Of a DNA stretch of 64,000 bases, positions 17,601 through 27,294 are shown one piece after another. The notes under the pieces are model-generated. The model worked only from the letters and a program-made list of their open reading frames with translations, did not search any database and was not told where the DNA came from. A program made the translations under genes and the position numbers. Numbering within the stretch: the first letter of the stretch is position 1; each line of letters starts with the position of its first letter. Origin of the DNA: Lentzea cavernae (lineage in GTDB: Bacteria > Actinomycetota > Actinomycetes > Mycobacteriales > Pseudonocardiaceae); NCBI RefSeq assembly GCF_014653695.1, contig NZ_BNAR01000016.1, positions 103,931-167,930 of the forward strand, given 5' to 3'.

Positions 17601-20600
17601 CCGCAGGACCTTCACGTTCGACCACCGGCGGCACCCCGTCGAGATCGTGCTCGGCCGGGCTCACCTGCCCCATCGCCCGCGACGGCCTTCCGAGCACGTG
17701 GAGAGCGGCCGTCGCAGCATCAGCCACCGCCACTCGACGAGCGCCGAGCACCGCCTGTCCGAAGGCGGGACGAGGGAGTGGGGCGGTGAGATCGCCGTCG
17801 GCGTGGGGGAGAGCCTGGCCGAGGCGATCGGCGTGACGCTCAGCGGTGGCGTCAGCTACCGGAGGTCCGCCGAGGACACCGGGGTGCACACCACGGAACT
17901 GCAGCGGGACCTCGACGAGCAGACGACCGGTGATCTCGACAGCCACGACATCGAGCTGCACTACCTCGTGTCGATGTCCGACGCCCGCAGGCCCAGCACG
18001 CCCAGGAGCTCCGGCTCGCCCGGCTTCTCCCGAGGGCACGCGGCGTTGCCGGCACCGATCACCGTGCCCGGCGCCGCGCGGCTCTCGGTCGCCCGCAAGG
18101 GCGAGATGAGCTCCGACACCGACGACGCGGGCACGGGAGGCAGCGTCGCCTCGCTGCGCGGTCCGTCGGGCCTGCGCCTCGAAGAGGTCCCGGGTCACGT
18201 GAGCGCGCGCTGGACGCTGACGCGGGAGACCCTGGAGGACGTCACGGGCCGCGTGGTGCACCGGCTGGCCGCCACCGGGCTGATCCCGGGCTCGCACGCA
18301 GCCAAGGTCACCGAGGACCTGCGTCAGCTGCTCACCGCGGACGCCCAGTCCCTGCTCGACGGCGGTGACGGCCTGCGCCTGCCCCTCCCCGGCGCCGCCG
18401 GGGACCTGTTCCTGCGCGGGAACGTCGAGGCCTCGAAGGGCCGGTACGTGAAGGCCGCGGCCTGGAAGGAGCTCGCCGGCCGGATCTCCGCCAGGGACTT
18501 CCACAGCTTCGAGAGCCTTCGCCGGCGCAGCAAGGGTTTCCACGTCTCGGTCGAGGGCGGTGCCGGTACCGCCTCGCTCTCCGGCGAGATCGGGCCATCG
18601 CGCACGAAGGAACGCCGGGGGTCCGTGTCGCAGTCCGTGGAGACGGAGCAGACGTGGAGCGGCCGCGGCGGACCGAGCTACCTCTACCAGTTCCCGGTGG
18701 AGATCGAGGTCCGCACCGGCGCCGGGTGGCACGACCTCGACGCCCCGATGAAGTGGGACGACGGGCCTGTCTCCGGGCGCCTCGAGATCGCCGTTCCGGC
18801 CCGGCCGGGCAAGGGCGTGGACGTCGTGCCGGAGGACGTCCTCCCGGAGACGGGCTGGACGCGAGGGGCGCCCCTGCCGCCGATGCGGCCGGGAACCCTG
18901 CCCGCCGAACACGTCGTGGACTCGGTCTCGCCGGTCCGCCACCTGGTCTCCACCGCCACCGAGATGCTCGTCCTCACCGCGGAGAAGGGACTCGGCAAGG
19001 AGGCCAAGGCACTGGTCCAGCGCCTGGTGTTCGGCGACGAACCGGCGAACCTCGGTGGCCGCGCGGAGGACGAGGCCACGGCCGCCTCACGGGCCGCGCT
19101 CGAGACGTGGGGCAGCTGGAGCAGCCGGCAGGGCAGGCTCGCCGTCGCCGCCGGCCCCGCCGACGAACTGCCGCTGCGCAGCTACAACGACGGTGGCCCT
19201 CTCGGCACGGGCAGTCGTGACCTCACCGGCGACGTCCGGCTCACCACCACCTACGGCAACCCGCGGATCATCGACCGCAACGACGCGCAGACGTTCGGCC
19301 GCACGCAGCACCGCAAGACCGTGCTGATGTCCGGTGAGAGCGCGCAGAACGCCGTCGCCGCGTCCTTCGAGGCGTCCGTGAAGGCGGGGGAGCGGTTCAC
19401 CGGTGGCGGCGGGCTGTCGGCCGACTACTCCAGGGGACCGATGTCGAGCACCACCGACACCGTCGACCTCGAGACGAGCCACAGCCGGGTCGAACGCGGC
19501 TACCTCGTCGAGTTCGACGCGCACCACCACCTCGCCACGTCGGTCGGCCGGAGCCGCACCGGGCCGTTCGGAGGTCGCCACGAAGGGCACGTGAGCAGGC
19601 AGGAGCGCGACAAGTTCGTGCCGCGCGCGGTGAAGGTGTGGGTGACGGCGAGCGACCTGCCGCGCATCGGCGAGCTCACGAGCCACGACCTCGACCGCAA
19701 CGTCCACCCCGACGACCGCGCCGCCTACCACGCCGTGCAGACCCCGGCACCCACGTCGAGTCCGGTCGTGAAGGGACACGGCCCCGTCGAACCCGCACGG
19801 CCGGAAGTCGTCACCGAGCTGAAGAACCGGCTCCGCGAGGAACTGCGCAAGTGGGAGAACGAGATCACCGACAGGGAGGTCGCGGCCCAGTACTCCCAGC
19901 TGCACGACGCGCTGGTGCAGAGCTTCGGAACCCGTCTCGTCCTCGGCGGTTTCGGCACGATGCTCACCGACATGCTCCACGGCGGCACCGAACTGCTGGG
20001 CGAGCGGCTGGGCGAGTCCGGCAAGCTCGAACAGCTGGTGGTCGTCAGCGCGAGACGCGTCGACGGACGGGTGCTCGGCGCGGACGACCACTTCCGCCAC
20101 CAGTCGAAGGTCACCACGACCCGCCATCACGTCGCGGGCAAGAGGTCGAGCTTCAACTGGGGCGTCAAGGGGTCCGCCGTGCCCGATGTCGGGGCGCCGG
20201 AGGGCTGGGTGGGCTCGCAGCTCTCCGGGCTGCTCGACCCGAACGCGGCCGTGGAGGGCCGGCGGACCAGCGAAGCGCAGACGCGGAAGGTGCACGAGCA
20301 GGTCGTGACCTACACGTGGGCGGGCCGGGGCGTGCGCCACGAGTTCGGCATCGAGGTCCAGGTGCGCCTGCGCCCGTGGGCCCACTCCGGCCAGTACCGC
20401 CGCCACCTGCCCGGTCTGCGCCACACACCGGTGCAGGACACGCACACGCCGAACCCGTTCACGATTCCCGCGGCGATCCGGACCACGGTCGCCGTCCCTG
20501 CCGCGGCGGCGCCTCTGGCCACTGTGGACGGATCATTGCGGGAAACCCTCCCGGCAAGGGGAATCCCGCTCGAGTCGACGCTGCGTGCATGGCCCTTCCC

Positions 20601-23600
20601 CGCACCGAAACTGCACGCCGAACTGGTGCGGCTGGCCGACGGGCTCAGCGCCCGGCGCGGCGCCTCGCTGCTCGTCGGCACCCGCGCGGGCCAGCTGAGC
20701 AACTACTTCGCGGAAGCGTTGTCGGGCAACGGACACGTCGTCACCGTCGGCAGCCGGCAGGTGGACTCGGTGACGATCCGGATGGACCTCGGCCGCCGGG
20801 AGGTCGTCACCGAACTGCCCGGTGCCACGCTCACCAACTCGGCGTCGCGCACCGGGCACGCGGTCACCGAGGTCACCGGGGAAGCCGGTGCCGAGGCCGC
20901 GATCGCGGGAGGTCTCGCGGAGTCGCTGGTGCCGGGGCTCTCCGCGAACCTGTTCAACCTCAACGTGTTCGACGAGAACGAGGTCGGCTCGTCCACGTCC
21001 GCGGCGAAGCCCTCCAAGGTCTACCTCGTGCGGGCCGAGCTGAGCTCGACGATCACCGTGACCCCGCCCGGTGGCCCGGCGCGTCCCGCCGTGTCCACGG
21101 GCCCGGACGGCGAGGTCTGGTTGCGGGCCGACGAAGCCGGTCTGGAGGCACTGGGTCTGAAGCCGGTGGTGCCCAGCACCCCCGCGTCCTCTCCGGGAAT
21201 CCCGGTGTCGCCGCGGATGCGGTCCGCGGTCCTGAGGCCCGCGCCGAGCACCGGCCTCACCACCGCGTACCGGGACGTCTCCAGGGGAGCGGGGGAGATC
21301 GTCCTGTCCCCGCAGGCACAACGCGCGTGGGTGGACGAGCTCACCACCCTCGGGTCCGGCGCCCTGGAGCAACGGGACCTGCCGTCCGGCACGGGTGCCA
21401 GGCTGGCGGACATCGACGGCGCGTTGGCGGTGCTGAAGGACGCATCCGTGCGCACGCGAGTGCGCAGCCTGGTCAACGACGCCGTGCTCGTCACTTCGCT
21501 CGCACCGCTGTCGTACGAGCTTCGCGGCGGCGCGGCACCCCGCGTGTTCCGTCCTGTGTCGCCTCTGCGGTTGACCCAGTTGCTCGACGACGTCCGCGAC
21601 CGGCTGCACCGGGGGGAGAACCCGTTCGACGGACCGCTGTTGCGAGGCCTGGACCACGATCCGGCGGCACCGCTCGTCGTCAGGCTGGCGACGCTCGCGA
21701 CCCTGAACCTCAGCGCGCGGGCAAGGACGACCCTGGCGAAGGACCCGCTCTTCACGGCGTTGCTCGCGGCACCGCCGGTGCTGGGGGAGGCGTTGTTCGC
21801 CGCGGCGGGGCACGAGACGCAGCACCGCGACACCACGGCGGAGATCGCAGTGGTCAACACCGCCCTGCGTTCACGGGTGCCGACGATCGCCGCGCTCCTG
21901 CAGATCGGCCGTGCTGCGGTCCGTTCACGGGAGGACTTCGCCGCGCTGAACGAGCGCGCGTTCGCCCTTGTGACCGCTGGCCAACCAGACGCGGCGGCGT
22001 GGCGTGAGCTCACCGACCGCTGGTCGAGGACCGTGCAGGACCTGGCCCCGGATCGCTACCAGGCGGTGGTGCGATCGCAGCTCGCCCAGGAACTGAACAC
22101 CGGAACGGAACGGCCGGGCGGCGGGATCGCGGTGAACGGCAGGCTGGGCACGGCGACCGAGCGCATCGCGTTCTGGAACGCGCTCGCCGAGGGGTCCGGC
22201 CAGGTGCTGCACACCGCGGACGGGCGTCCGGTGCACGTCCGGGCCCTGCTCGACGGCCCGCGCCGCAAGATCGTCGTGAGCGACCCCGCCGAACGCGCGG
22301 CGCGAGCAGCGGACCTCGACGGGTTCGCCGTCGAGGTCTCGCTCCGCGAGTACCGCGCACCGGCACAGCTCTTCACGGCGGACACCCACCGCCGGTCCGG
22401 CATCGCCGTTAACGCCGGCGTCGTCCTCGGCGGGAACGCGGGCGAACGGGCGAAGGCCGAGACGTTCCCCAAGGCCGGGGACGGGGCGTTCGCCGTCCTC
22501 CTGGGCTCGGACGCGGGCACCGCGACCGCGGCCGTGATCACCGACTCCGCGCTGGTCGGCGGGTGGAACGGCCGCGACGGCATCCGCGTGGCCGGACCGG
22601 ACCTGGAGTCGATGGGTGACGCGGCCCTGGAGGCGGCGAGGTCGCTCGGCGTGTGGGTCGACCTCCCCGCGAGCGCGGCGGACAGGGTTGCGAGCGAAGG
22701 CTGGGTCCGGCACCACCCGGACGGCGAAGTCCGCCCGTCCCCGTTCGAACGCGCGCACACGCCCATCCGCGCCGGCGCGTTCTTCGGCCAGGACAACGCA
22801 CTCGCGGTCGCCGAGATGCTCCCGGCGGAGAAGGGCGTCTTCGCCGTCGTGCCGGGACCTGGTGCCGAGTTGTCGGCGCAGGACGTGGTCGACGCCGTTC
22901 AGGCGACGGCAGGCGAGTGGCGTGGTGTCCGGCTGTTCGTCTCGGACCGGCCCGGGCTCGCCGAGCTGGCCGCCGAGGTGAGCGCCGAGCTCGGTGTGCC
23001 GGTGGCGAGGCCTGCCGCTGACCTCCACCTGGGCTTCGGCGACGCGGGACCGGTCGTGCGGGAGAGCGCGTCGCAGCCGTCCGACTGGCTGATGACCCGG
23101 CCGGACGGACAGGAGGCCGACGGGCCGCCGTACGCGCTGGAACGCCCTGCCGACGCCGAAGAAGCCTTCGGGCTGCCCGCACCGGTCCGGCTGACCGCCG
23201 AGATCCTTCCGGGAGAACGGGATTCGGTTCCCATGCCGCCGCGTCCGTCCGAAGTGGACGTGGCGAGACCTGTCGCGGCTTCGTGGTTCGACCCATCCGG
23301 GACGCCACTGCGTCCGGTGCAGTGGGAGCACCTCCGCGCGAGCGTCGACGTGCGCACCGTGGACACCGAGCGGTTCGACCCGTTCATCAGCGGCAGCCCC
23401 ACGGCGGACGAGCTGGCCGGCCAGCGGCACCTCGTGCGCTACGACGTTCGTCGCATGCAGGTCGGTTCGCGTTTCGTCCGTGAATTCACGGTGCGGCTGA
23501 GGCTGCACGGGGCGACCCCGGAGCTCGAAGCGGCAGTCCACAGTGGAGTGGACTCGGTGGTGAACGCCGGCCACCGCCTGCCCGGCGGCGACCAGCTGCA

Positions 23601-26600
23601 CGTGCGGGTCGAGTTCGTGCGACCGGACGAGTCCGCGCACGCCGACATCCGCACACGGCCGCGCGACAGCACTCTCCCGAGCGACCAGCTGCACTGGCGT
23701 CTTGACGACGGTCCCTCGCTGGCCCACGAGGTGCTGCACTTCGTCGGCCTCTCGGACGAGCACGTCGACGCGAGGCGGGTGTTCCTCCGCGACAGCACGC
23801 TGAGCCGCGTCGAGAGCGACGGCGGTCCGATGGGTCCTTCCGTCCACATCGGAGCGACGTTGAAGCCGCGGCACGCGTGGTTGATCGAACGCACGCTCGT
23901 CGACCAGCTGGGGCCGGTGGAGTCGTGGAACCCGGTCGACGCACCACCTCTGGAAAGCCTGACAAGGCCGGACACGTCGGAAGAACACGTGCCGATGCCA
24001 CCCAGGCCCGCGGACGGCGAGCTGCTGACCGACTCGACCGGTCGGGCCACCCTGCTGAGCTACCTCAGCGCCGAGTCGCGCGCGGCCGTCGGTCTCGGGC
24101 ACTGGAGTGGCGGCAACGACCACAGCTACCGCGTGCTCGAAGTGACCGGTACCGCGGGGGCGAGGTGGGAGGTGCCGTCGAACTGGGCGCACGCGGTGGA
24201 CGACACCCGCGAGTCGCCGAGGTTCCTGCTCCTCGAAGCGCGCCACGGCACGTTCGCCGGCCCTGCTCCGAGCGCGGTCGCCATGGCCGCGCGGATGGCG
24301 GGCGATCCCGGCTTCGCCCGGCTGAACTCGGCGCACACGCAGGCGCCGCTGGTCGTTCTGGTGGCGGACGACACCGCCGCACCGGGCCGCAACGTGTTGA
24401 GCGGCCAGTTCGCCGAGCACCTGCAGTCGCTGACCGGTTGGGCCGAGACCTACCACTACCAGGGCCCCGTCAAGATCAGTGAGGTGGGAGCGGTGAGCAT
24501 CCCGCTGGGCGGTGCTGTCGGCACCGTGCGGACGGTCACACCGGCGGACCTGCGCTGGGACGAGCAGGGCGGTGTCTTCGACTTCGTCGACGACGGATCA
24601 CGGGTGCACCGGTTCCCGGCGGAGATCACCGATCCGCTGGTCGTGTCGTTGGACGGAGCGGTGTCCCACGCCCGGTTCGACCGCCGCGGCGGCGGACGGC
24701 TGGAGCTGGACGGGGCCCAGTTCGGTCGTGTGCTGCTGCAGATCCCCGACTTCCGCGACGCGCTCGTCGCCGACCCCACGCGCCCCGTCGTGCTCACCGG
24801 CGGTCCGACGGGTCAGCGCAACAACCACAGCGGGTTCGGCTTCGACCTCGCGGGGGCCCTGCGCACCGCCGGTCACTTCAACGACGTCCACGCCCCGGTT
24901 CGCCGCGACGACGGCGTTCTGAACAAGGTCTCCGGTCTGCGGGACGGCGACCTGAGGATCGAGGCCGTCCACGACGCGGAAGGCCGGATCGCGGCGGTCC
25001 TCGTGCGATCACCTGGCGACCACGGTCTGCTGGAGGGGGTGCGGAACTGGGCCAGGCAGCCGGGTGGACCCGCGCTCGGTGCCTACGCGGCCCCCGGCGG
25101 ACTCACCGTCGCCGCTCCGTGGTCCGGCCGGCCCGGCGTCGTGTTCGCCCGGCCGGACGCGGACGGCCACCTCGTGCTGCGCTCGGACGGAACCCCGCTC
25201 CAGGTGGGAACGGCCGAACTCGCGAGGGTGCTCGGTGACGGATCACTCCTGCGCGACATGCTCGGGATCGGCACCCGCGGCGAGACGGCCCGCGGACTGG
25301 CCAAGCCGGTGCTCTTCGCCCCGATCGCCGGCCGCTCCGAACCCGACGCGGCGGCGTTCGCGGAGGGGATCTTCACCGGTGGCTTCGCGCGGACGGTGTT
25401 CGCGCCTCGCGGAGAGCTGACCGTGACTCCCGCCGGACTCGTGCTGGACGGACCGGGCTTCGACCAGGCCGCGCCACGGCGTCCCGGATCGGCCGACCTC
25501 GTCCACCACCCAATGGTGAACCGCGCGCTCGGCGTGCACGGGCAGTTCTTCCCGGCGCGTGACTTCGACGCGGTCAACACGAGTGTCAGCGCCACGCGCG
25601 GTAACCAGCGACAGCACTACTACGTGATGGAACCCGGGGGCCAAGCACGGTCTTACGTGCTGCCGGCCCCGGCATCGACGTGGGTGGTGGCCGCGCACGC
25701 CGATCCCCACGGCATGGAGGCGGTGCTGGCGACGAATCGGCCGCACCAGCGCGGCGACTCCGTCAACGTGGGCGGCGACGAACTGGCGCGGATCGTGCGC
25801 GCGGGCGAGTTGTTCCTGACGCACCACCGAGGAGCGGTGACGCACCTTCGGGTGCTCAACTGCTCGTTCAACGCTCGAACCGCCGGCGGTGGGCCGACTC
25901 CCGCGGAAGCCCTGCACCGGGCGTGGGGTGCGGGCGAGCCGGTGCTGGGCAGTCTGCTCGCGGCGAACGCCAGGGTGGACGTCGACGCCGGTGGCGACCT
26001 GTGGGTCGACGGCGGCACCTACACCGACGTCACGATCGCCGATGATCCGTTGGTGTCGCTGGGCGAACTGGCCATCACGGGTGAGTACCGGACCGACCTG
26101 TTCGCACCCGGCCACTTCGACGACGAGATGCGGCAACTGGTCCAGAACATCGCACGGGGTGCGGCCTGGAGAGCGCGCAGGCACGCGGTGCGACCGTTCG
26201 TCGACATCGTGGGACACGGCGTGAACCAGGAGCACGCGAACGAACGGACAGCAGAGGTGAACGCGGCGTTCGCCCGGACGTTCGCCACCGAGGCCGCACG
26301 GCTGGAGCGCATCGGGCTCCCGGTCACGCCGCAGGACGTCGAACTCGTGCTCTCGCCCGTTGTGCTGTCGAGCGACTCCGGCCACCCGCTCGCCTTCGTC
26401 GTCGCCCACTTCCCGGTCGCGGACGTGGGGTACGAGGCGGTGATGGCGCCGGACATCGTGACGACCGCCCGCGCGTTCGCGGACCTCCGCGCCGATCTTC
26501 CCGTTCCGCCGGACGCACCACCGGTGGTGACGGCCCTGCGGGACGCGTCCGGTCGTCCGGTCGGCGTGGCCTTCCTCAACAGCGGCGAGGCGCACGTGGC

Positions 26601-27294
26601 TCGGGCGGCCGCGGACCTGGGCGCCTTCACCGTGGCCGTGCACCACGGCGCGGACGGTTTCCGCGTGCCGCTGCACTCCGGTGGTGTGAGGACGGTGGAC
26701 GCGGAAGGCATGATCCGTGAACTGTCCTCTTTGGACACAACGAGGTTCGGCGACTGGCGGCGGAGCCCGGCCCTGACCTTCCTGAGCTGCCGCCTCGGCG
26801 CGCCGGAGCACCGTGAACGGCTCTCCGCACTGGAGGTCCTCGCTCGGGGGGAGGGGTTCACCGGCACCGTCTCGACCTACCGGGGACGGGTGGAGGTGCG
26901 GCCGGACGGCACCGTGCGGTCACTCGAGGACGACGAGCGCGTCAGCATCGGCGCGATCGTGCTCGAACCCGTTGCGGGCGCGCGTTTCTTCGACGCCCTG
27001 CCACGGGACCTGCGCACCGGGGAGAACGTGGTCGTGCTCGCCGGCGCACCGGAGTCCGACGCGAGCCAGACCGCCGCCGCTCTGGGCGCCGACGTGCTCG
27101 TGCCGCTGGAAAGCACCGCGGTCACCCCGGCGGGCCAGGTGCTCGCGACGGGGTGGAGCCGCGCGGCGGACGGGACCATGAGACCGGACGGCGCCGCCGG
27201 CTGGGTGCGCTTCGGACCGGACGGCACGCAGCGGCACGTGCCCGTCGCGGACCTGGCCGGAGCTACCGGATCCCGCCCGGAGCGCACGGCGTGA
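14638..27294 (+). CDS. Giant WXG-module protein with metallopeptidase-like and caspase-like modules
   Basis: A 4218-residue protein (GTG start). Residues 1-110 form a WXG100-like helical module (Trp at 41 in RGAWSSAAS). Residues 110-300 hold a strongly hydrophobic segment (IAMAALALATVISLLYSL) and Gly-rich stretches. Two zinc-peptidase-type motifs follow: HEVFHFFGLADTH at about 598 and HEVLHFVGLSDEH at about 3029. Between them are long beta-rich Arg/Glu/Thr repeats. The C-terminus has two His...Cys units (AAHADPHG with LNCSFN, about 3685-3742; VAVHHGADGF with LSCRLG, about 4001-4049), reminiscent of caspase-like folds and of the lonely-Cys proteins annotated in actinomycetes. Likely an ESX-exported effector; target and processing are unknown. 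Confidence 0.88.
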   Translation: MSGADGTTHLPPALQKFFQVVLGMEWPEADEGGLRELRGAWSSAASAAEEFAESVGVDATVLAEALHGALGDQVAGYLRGDVVAGVGDLVSAMRELSHAAETAAADVQKAKIMLIAMAALALATVISLLYSLIFSFMIPAVEAAAQVGLRLVLRELAAKIASLSVRGVGVATAKLGVDAAKWGAFGGAFMGGLDGGIQLGQIAAGRRHGFDWESLKGSVIGGVIGGAVGGVAHGLSRGVVSGLSAEVRGRVSGSVRALGHFGYASAQVASAGLSNPLINVATGMRGNVWDGIIGAASRADGVRAGGGGVADLKVPDFKIPSITAFDGLPAYRDLLPDGGEVAESESKSEKDADEVLSAHSVADPARPSDAGEPVGDGELQTDRAEPAAAGDATSLSATDVSAKDADDADKSKQDNASESHAVPTALPAAPDVTSAPASTATGFASGREWADVRDAVTPTRHAAERFEAVRDPKIEHGQIEGRITQIRFDLRRATFTGEDGTVHTIREATAPISLRAKDPTAAAAYAARVQGLLDTHFNHRHRYSNGDQAHFSVSHTPDNGEHWSSNPHDAVPITLSSNGDARTDQLTWHVDRPEHAVHEVFHFFGLADTHADSQRPALLGRADEPGIMGAAAGLELGAHNLEALDGATSATHTGHPAPDVVTYPSPPEHELHGPVNAPATQVPRTAPDPAAVQLAVRAKIDLPLVFGKPEFGPVRAALGQMFTASGKDGKWVSEQYADRVLLVLADTLNGVRRIYDDAFDVRVQVVAIGPARDTRAGSADFGSTHTAESATRSAKEVERTPVDPSKMLDVPAGPVTVSGRVAGIGAKSSSGAAVRKAEGLRIDAHRETETVESVHEVVHRITVEPRGRRLSRRGRHTAPEIRDVPVTMTLAWPKRIDPALQSPRSVSSSYAEIEPGSSPADRQQAYARFERERRAIKQVVLAGIGDVFDRVKDGLRLDLADPETARLRSWLDSLGPEHGRDIVTGGLVRRTFTFDHRRHPVEIVLGRAHLPHRPRRPSEHVESGRRSISHRHSTSAEHRLSEGGTREWGGEIAVGVGESLAEAIGVTLSGGVSYRRSAEDTGVHTTELQRDLDEQTTGDLDSHDIELHYLVSMSDARRPSTPRSSGSPGFSRGHAALPAPITVPGAARLSVARKGEMSSDTDDAGTGGSVASLRGPSGLRLEEVPGHVSARWTLTRETLEDVTGRVVHRLAATGLIPGSHAAKVTEDLRQLLTADAQSLLDGGDGLRLPLPGAAGDLFLRGNVEASKGRYVKAAAWKELAGRISARDFHSFESLRRRSKGFHVSVEGGAGTASLSGEIGPSRTKERRGSVSQSVETEQTWSGRGGPSYLYQFPVEIEVRTGAGWHDLDAPMKWDDGPVSGRLEIAVPARPGKGVDVVPEDVLPETGWTRGAPLPPMRPGTLPAEHVVDSVSPVRHLVSTATEMLVLTAEKGLGKEAKALVQRLVFGDEPANLGGRAEDEATAASRAALETWGSWSSRQGRLAVAAGPADELPLRSYNDGGPLGTGSRDLTGDVRLTTTYGNPRIIDRNDAQTFGRTQHRKTVLMSGESAQNAVAASFEASVKAGERFTGGGGLSADYSRGPMSSTTDTVDLETSHSRVERGYLVEFDAHHHLATSVGRSRTGPFGGRHEGHVSRQERDKFVPRAVKVWVTASDLPRIGELTSHDLDRNVHPDDRAAYHAVQTPAPTSSPVVKGHGPVEPARPEVVTELKNRLREELRKWENEITDREVAAQYSQLHDALVQSFGTRLVLGGFGTMLTDMLHGGTELLGERLGESGKLEQLVVVSARRVDGRVLGADDHFRHQSKVTTTRHHVAGKRSSFNWGVKGSAVPDVGAPEGWVGSQLSGLLDPNAAVEGRRTSEAQTRKVHEQVVTYTWAGRGVRHEFGIEVQVRLRPWAHSGQYRRHLPGLRHTPVQDTHTPNPFTIPAAIRTTVAVPAAAAPLATVDGSLRETLPARGIPLESTLRAWPFPAPKLHAELVRLADGLSARRGASLLVGTRAGQLSNYFAEALSGNGHVVTVGSRQVDSVTIRMDLGRREVVTELPGATLTNSASRTGHAVTEVTGEAGAEAAIAGGLAESLVPGLSANLFNLNVFDENEVGSSTSAAKPSKVYLVRAELSSTITVTPPGGPARPAVSTGPDGEVWLRADEAGLEALGLKPVVPSTPASSPGIPVSPRMRSAVLRPAPSTGLTTAYRDVSRGAGEIVLSPQAQRAWVDELTTLGSGALEQRDLPSGTGARLADIDGALAVLKDASVRTRVRSLVNDAVLVTSLAPLSYELRGGAAPRVFRPVSPLRLTQLLDDVRDRLHRGENPFDGPLLRGLDHDPAAPLVVRLATLATLNLSARARTTLAKDPLFTALLAAPPVLGEALFAAAGHETQHRDTTAEIAVVNTALRSRVPTIAALLQIGRAAVRSREDFAALNERAFALVTAGQPDAAAWRELTDRWSRTVQDLAPDRYQAVVRSQLAQELNTGTERPGGGIAVNGRLGTATERIAFWNALAEGSGQVLHTADGRPVHVRALLDGPRRKIVVSDPAERAARAADLDGFAVEVSLREYRAPAQLFTADTHRRSGIAVNAGVVLGGNAGERAKAETFPKAGDGAFAVLLGSDAGTATAAVITDSALVGGWNGRDGIRVAGPDLESMGDAALEAARSLGVWVDLPASAADRVASEGWVRHHPDGEVRPSPFERAHTPIRAGAFFGQDNALAVAEMLPAEKGVFAVVPGPGAELSAQDVVDAVQATAGEWRGVRLFVSDRPGLAELAAEVSAELGVPVARPAADLHLGFGDAGPVVRESASQPSDWLMTRPDGQEADGPPYALERPADAEEAFGLPAPVRLTAEILPGERDSVPMPPRPSEVDVARPVAASWFDPSGTPLRPVQWEHLRASVDVRTVDTERFDPFISGSPTADELAGQRHLVRYDVRRMQVGSRFVREFTVRLRLHGATPELEAAVHSGVDSVVNAGHRLPGGDQLHVRVEFVRPDESAHADIRTRPRDSTLPSDQLHWRLDDGPSLAHEVLHFVGLSDEHVDARRVFLRDSTLSRVESDGGPMGPSVHIGATLKPRHAWLIERTLVDQLGPVESWNPVDAPPLESLTRPDTSEEHVPMPPRPADGELLTDSTGRATLLSYLSAESRAAVGLGHWSGGNDHSYRVLEVTGTAGARWEVPSNWAHAVDDTRESPRFLLLEARHGTFAGPAPSAVAMAARMAGDPGFARLNSAHTQAPLVVLVADDTAAPGRNVLSGQFAEHLQSLTGWAETYHYQGPVKISEVGAVSIPLGGAVGTVRTVTPADLRWDEQGGVFDFVDDGSRVHRFPAEITDPLVVSLDGAVSHARFDRRGGGRLELDGAQFGRVLLQIPDFRDALVADPTRPVVLTGGPTGQRNNHSGFGFDLAGALRTAGHFNDVHAPVRRDDGVLNKVSGLRDGDLRIEAVHDAEGRIAAVLVRSPGDHGLLEGVRNWARQPGGPALGAYAAPGGLTVAAPWSGRPGVVFARPDADGHLVLRSDGTPLQVGTAELARVLGDGSLLRDMLGIGTRGETARGLAKPVLFAPIAGRSEPDAAAFAEGIFTGGFARTVFAPRGELTVTPAGLVLDGPGFDQAAPRRPGSADLVHHPMVNRALGVHGQFFPARDFDAVNTSVSATRGNQRQHYYVMEPGGQARSYVLPAPASTWVVAAHADPHGMEAVLATNRPHQRGDSVNVGGDELARIVRAGELFLTHHRGAVTHLRVLNCSFNARTAGGGPTPAEALHRAWGAGEPVLGSLLAANARVDVDAGGDLWVDGGTYTDVTIADDPLVSLGELAITGEYRTDLFAPGHFDDEMRQLVQNIARGAAWRARRHAVRPFVDIVGHGVNQEHANERTAEVNAAFARTFATEAARLERIGLPVTPQDVELVLSPVVLSSDSGHPLAFVVAHFPVADVGYEAVMAPDIVTTARAFADLRADLPVPPDAPPVVTALRDASGRPVGVAFLNSGEAHVARAAADLGAFTVAVHHGADGFRVPLHSGGVRTVDAEGMIRELSSLDTTRFGDWRRSPALTFLSCRLGAPEHRERLSALEVLARGEGFTGTVSTYRGRVEVRPDGTVRSLEDDERVSIGAIVLEPVAGARFFDALPRDLRTGENVVVLAGAPESDASQTAAALGADVLVPLESTAVTPAGQVLATGWSRAADGTMRPDGAAGWVRFGPDGTQRHVPVADLAGATGSRPERTA
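14938..15531 (+). repeat. Shared N-terminal module, copy 1
   Basis: Encodes the hydrophobic and Gly-rich part of the giant's N-terminal module. At protein level it is nearly identical to the segment encoded on the minus strand at 48684-49280, so the two form long inverted homologous repeats about 33 kb apart. Boundaries are approximate. Confidence 0.8.

Noticed and set aside
15445..18942. Long minus-strand open frame inside the first giant gene (about 1165 codons)
   Set aside because: Antisense shadow with biased composition; the sense protein has recognisable modules.
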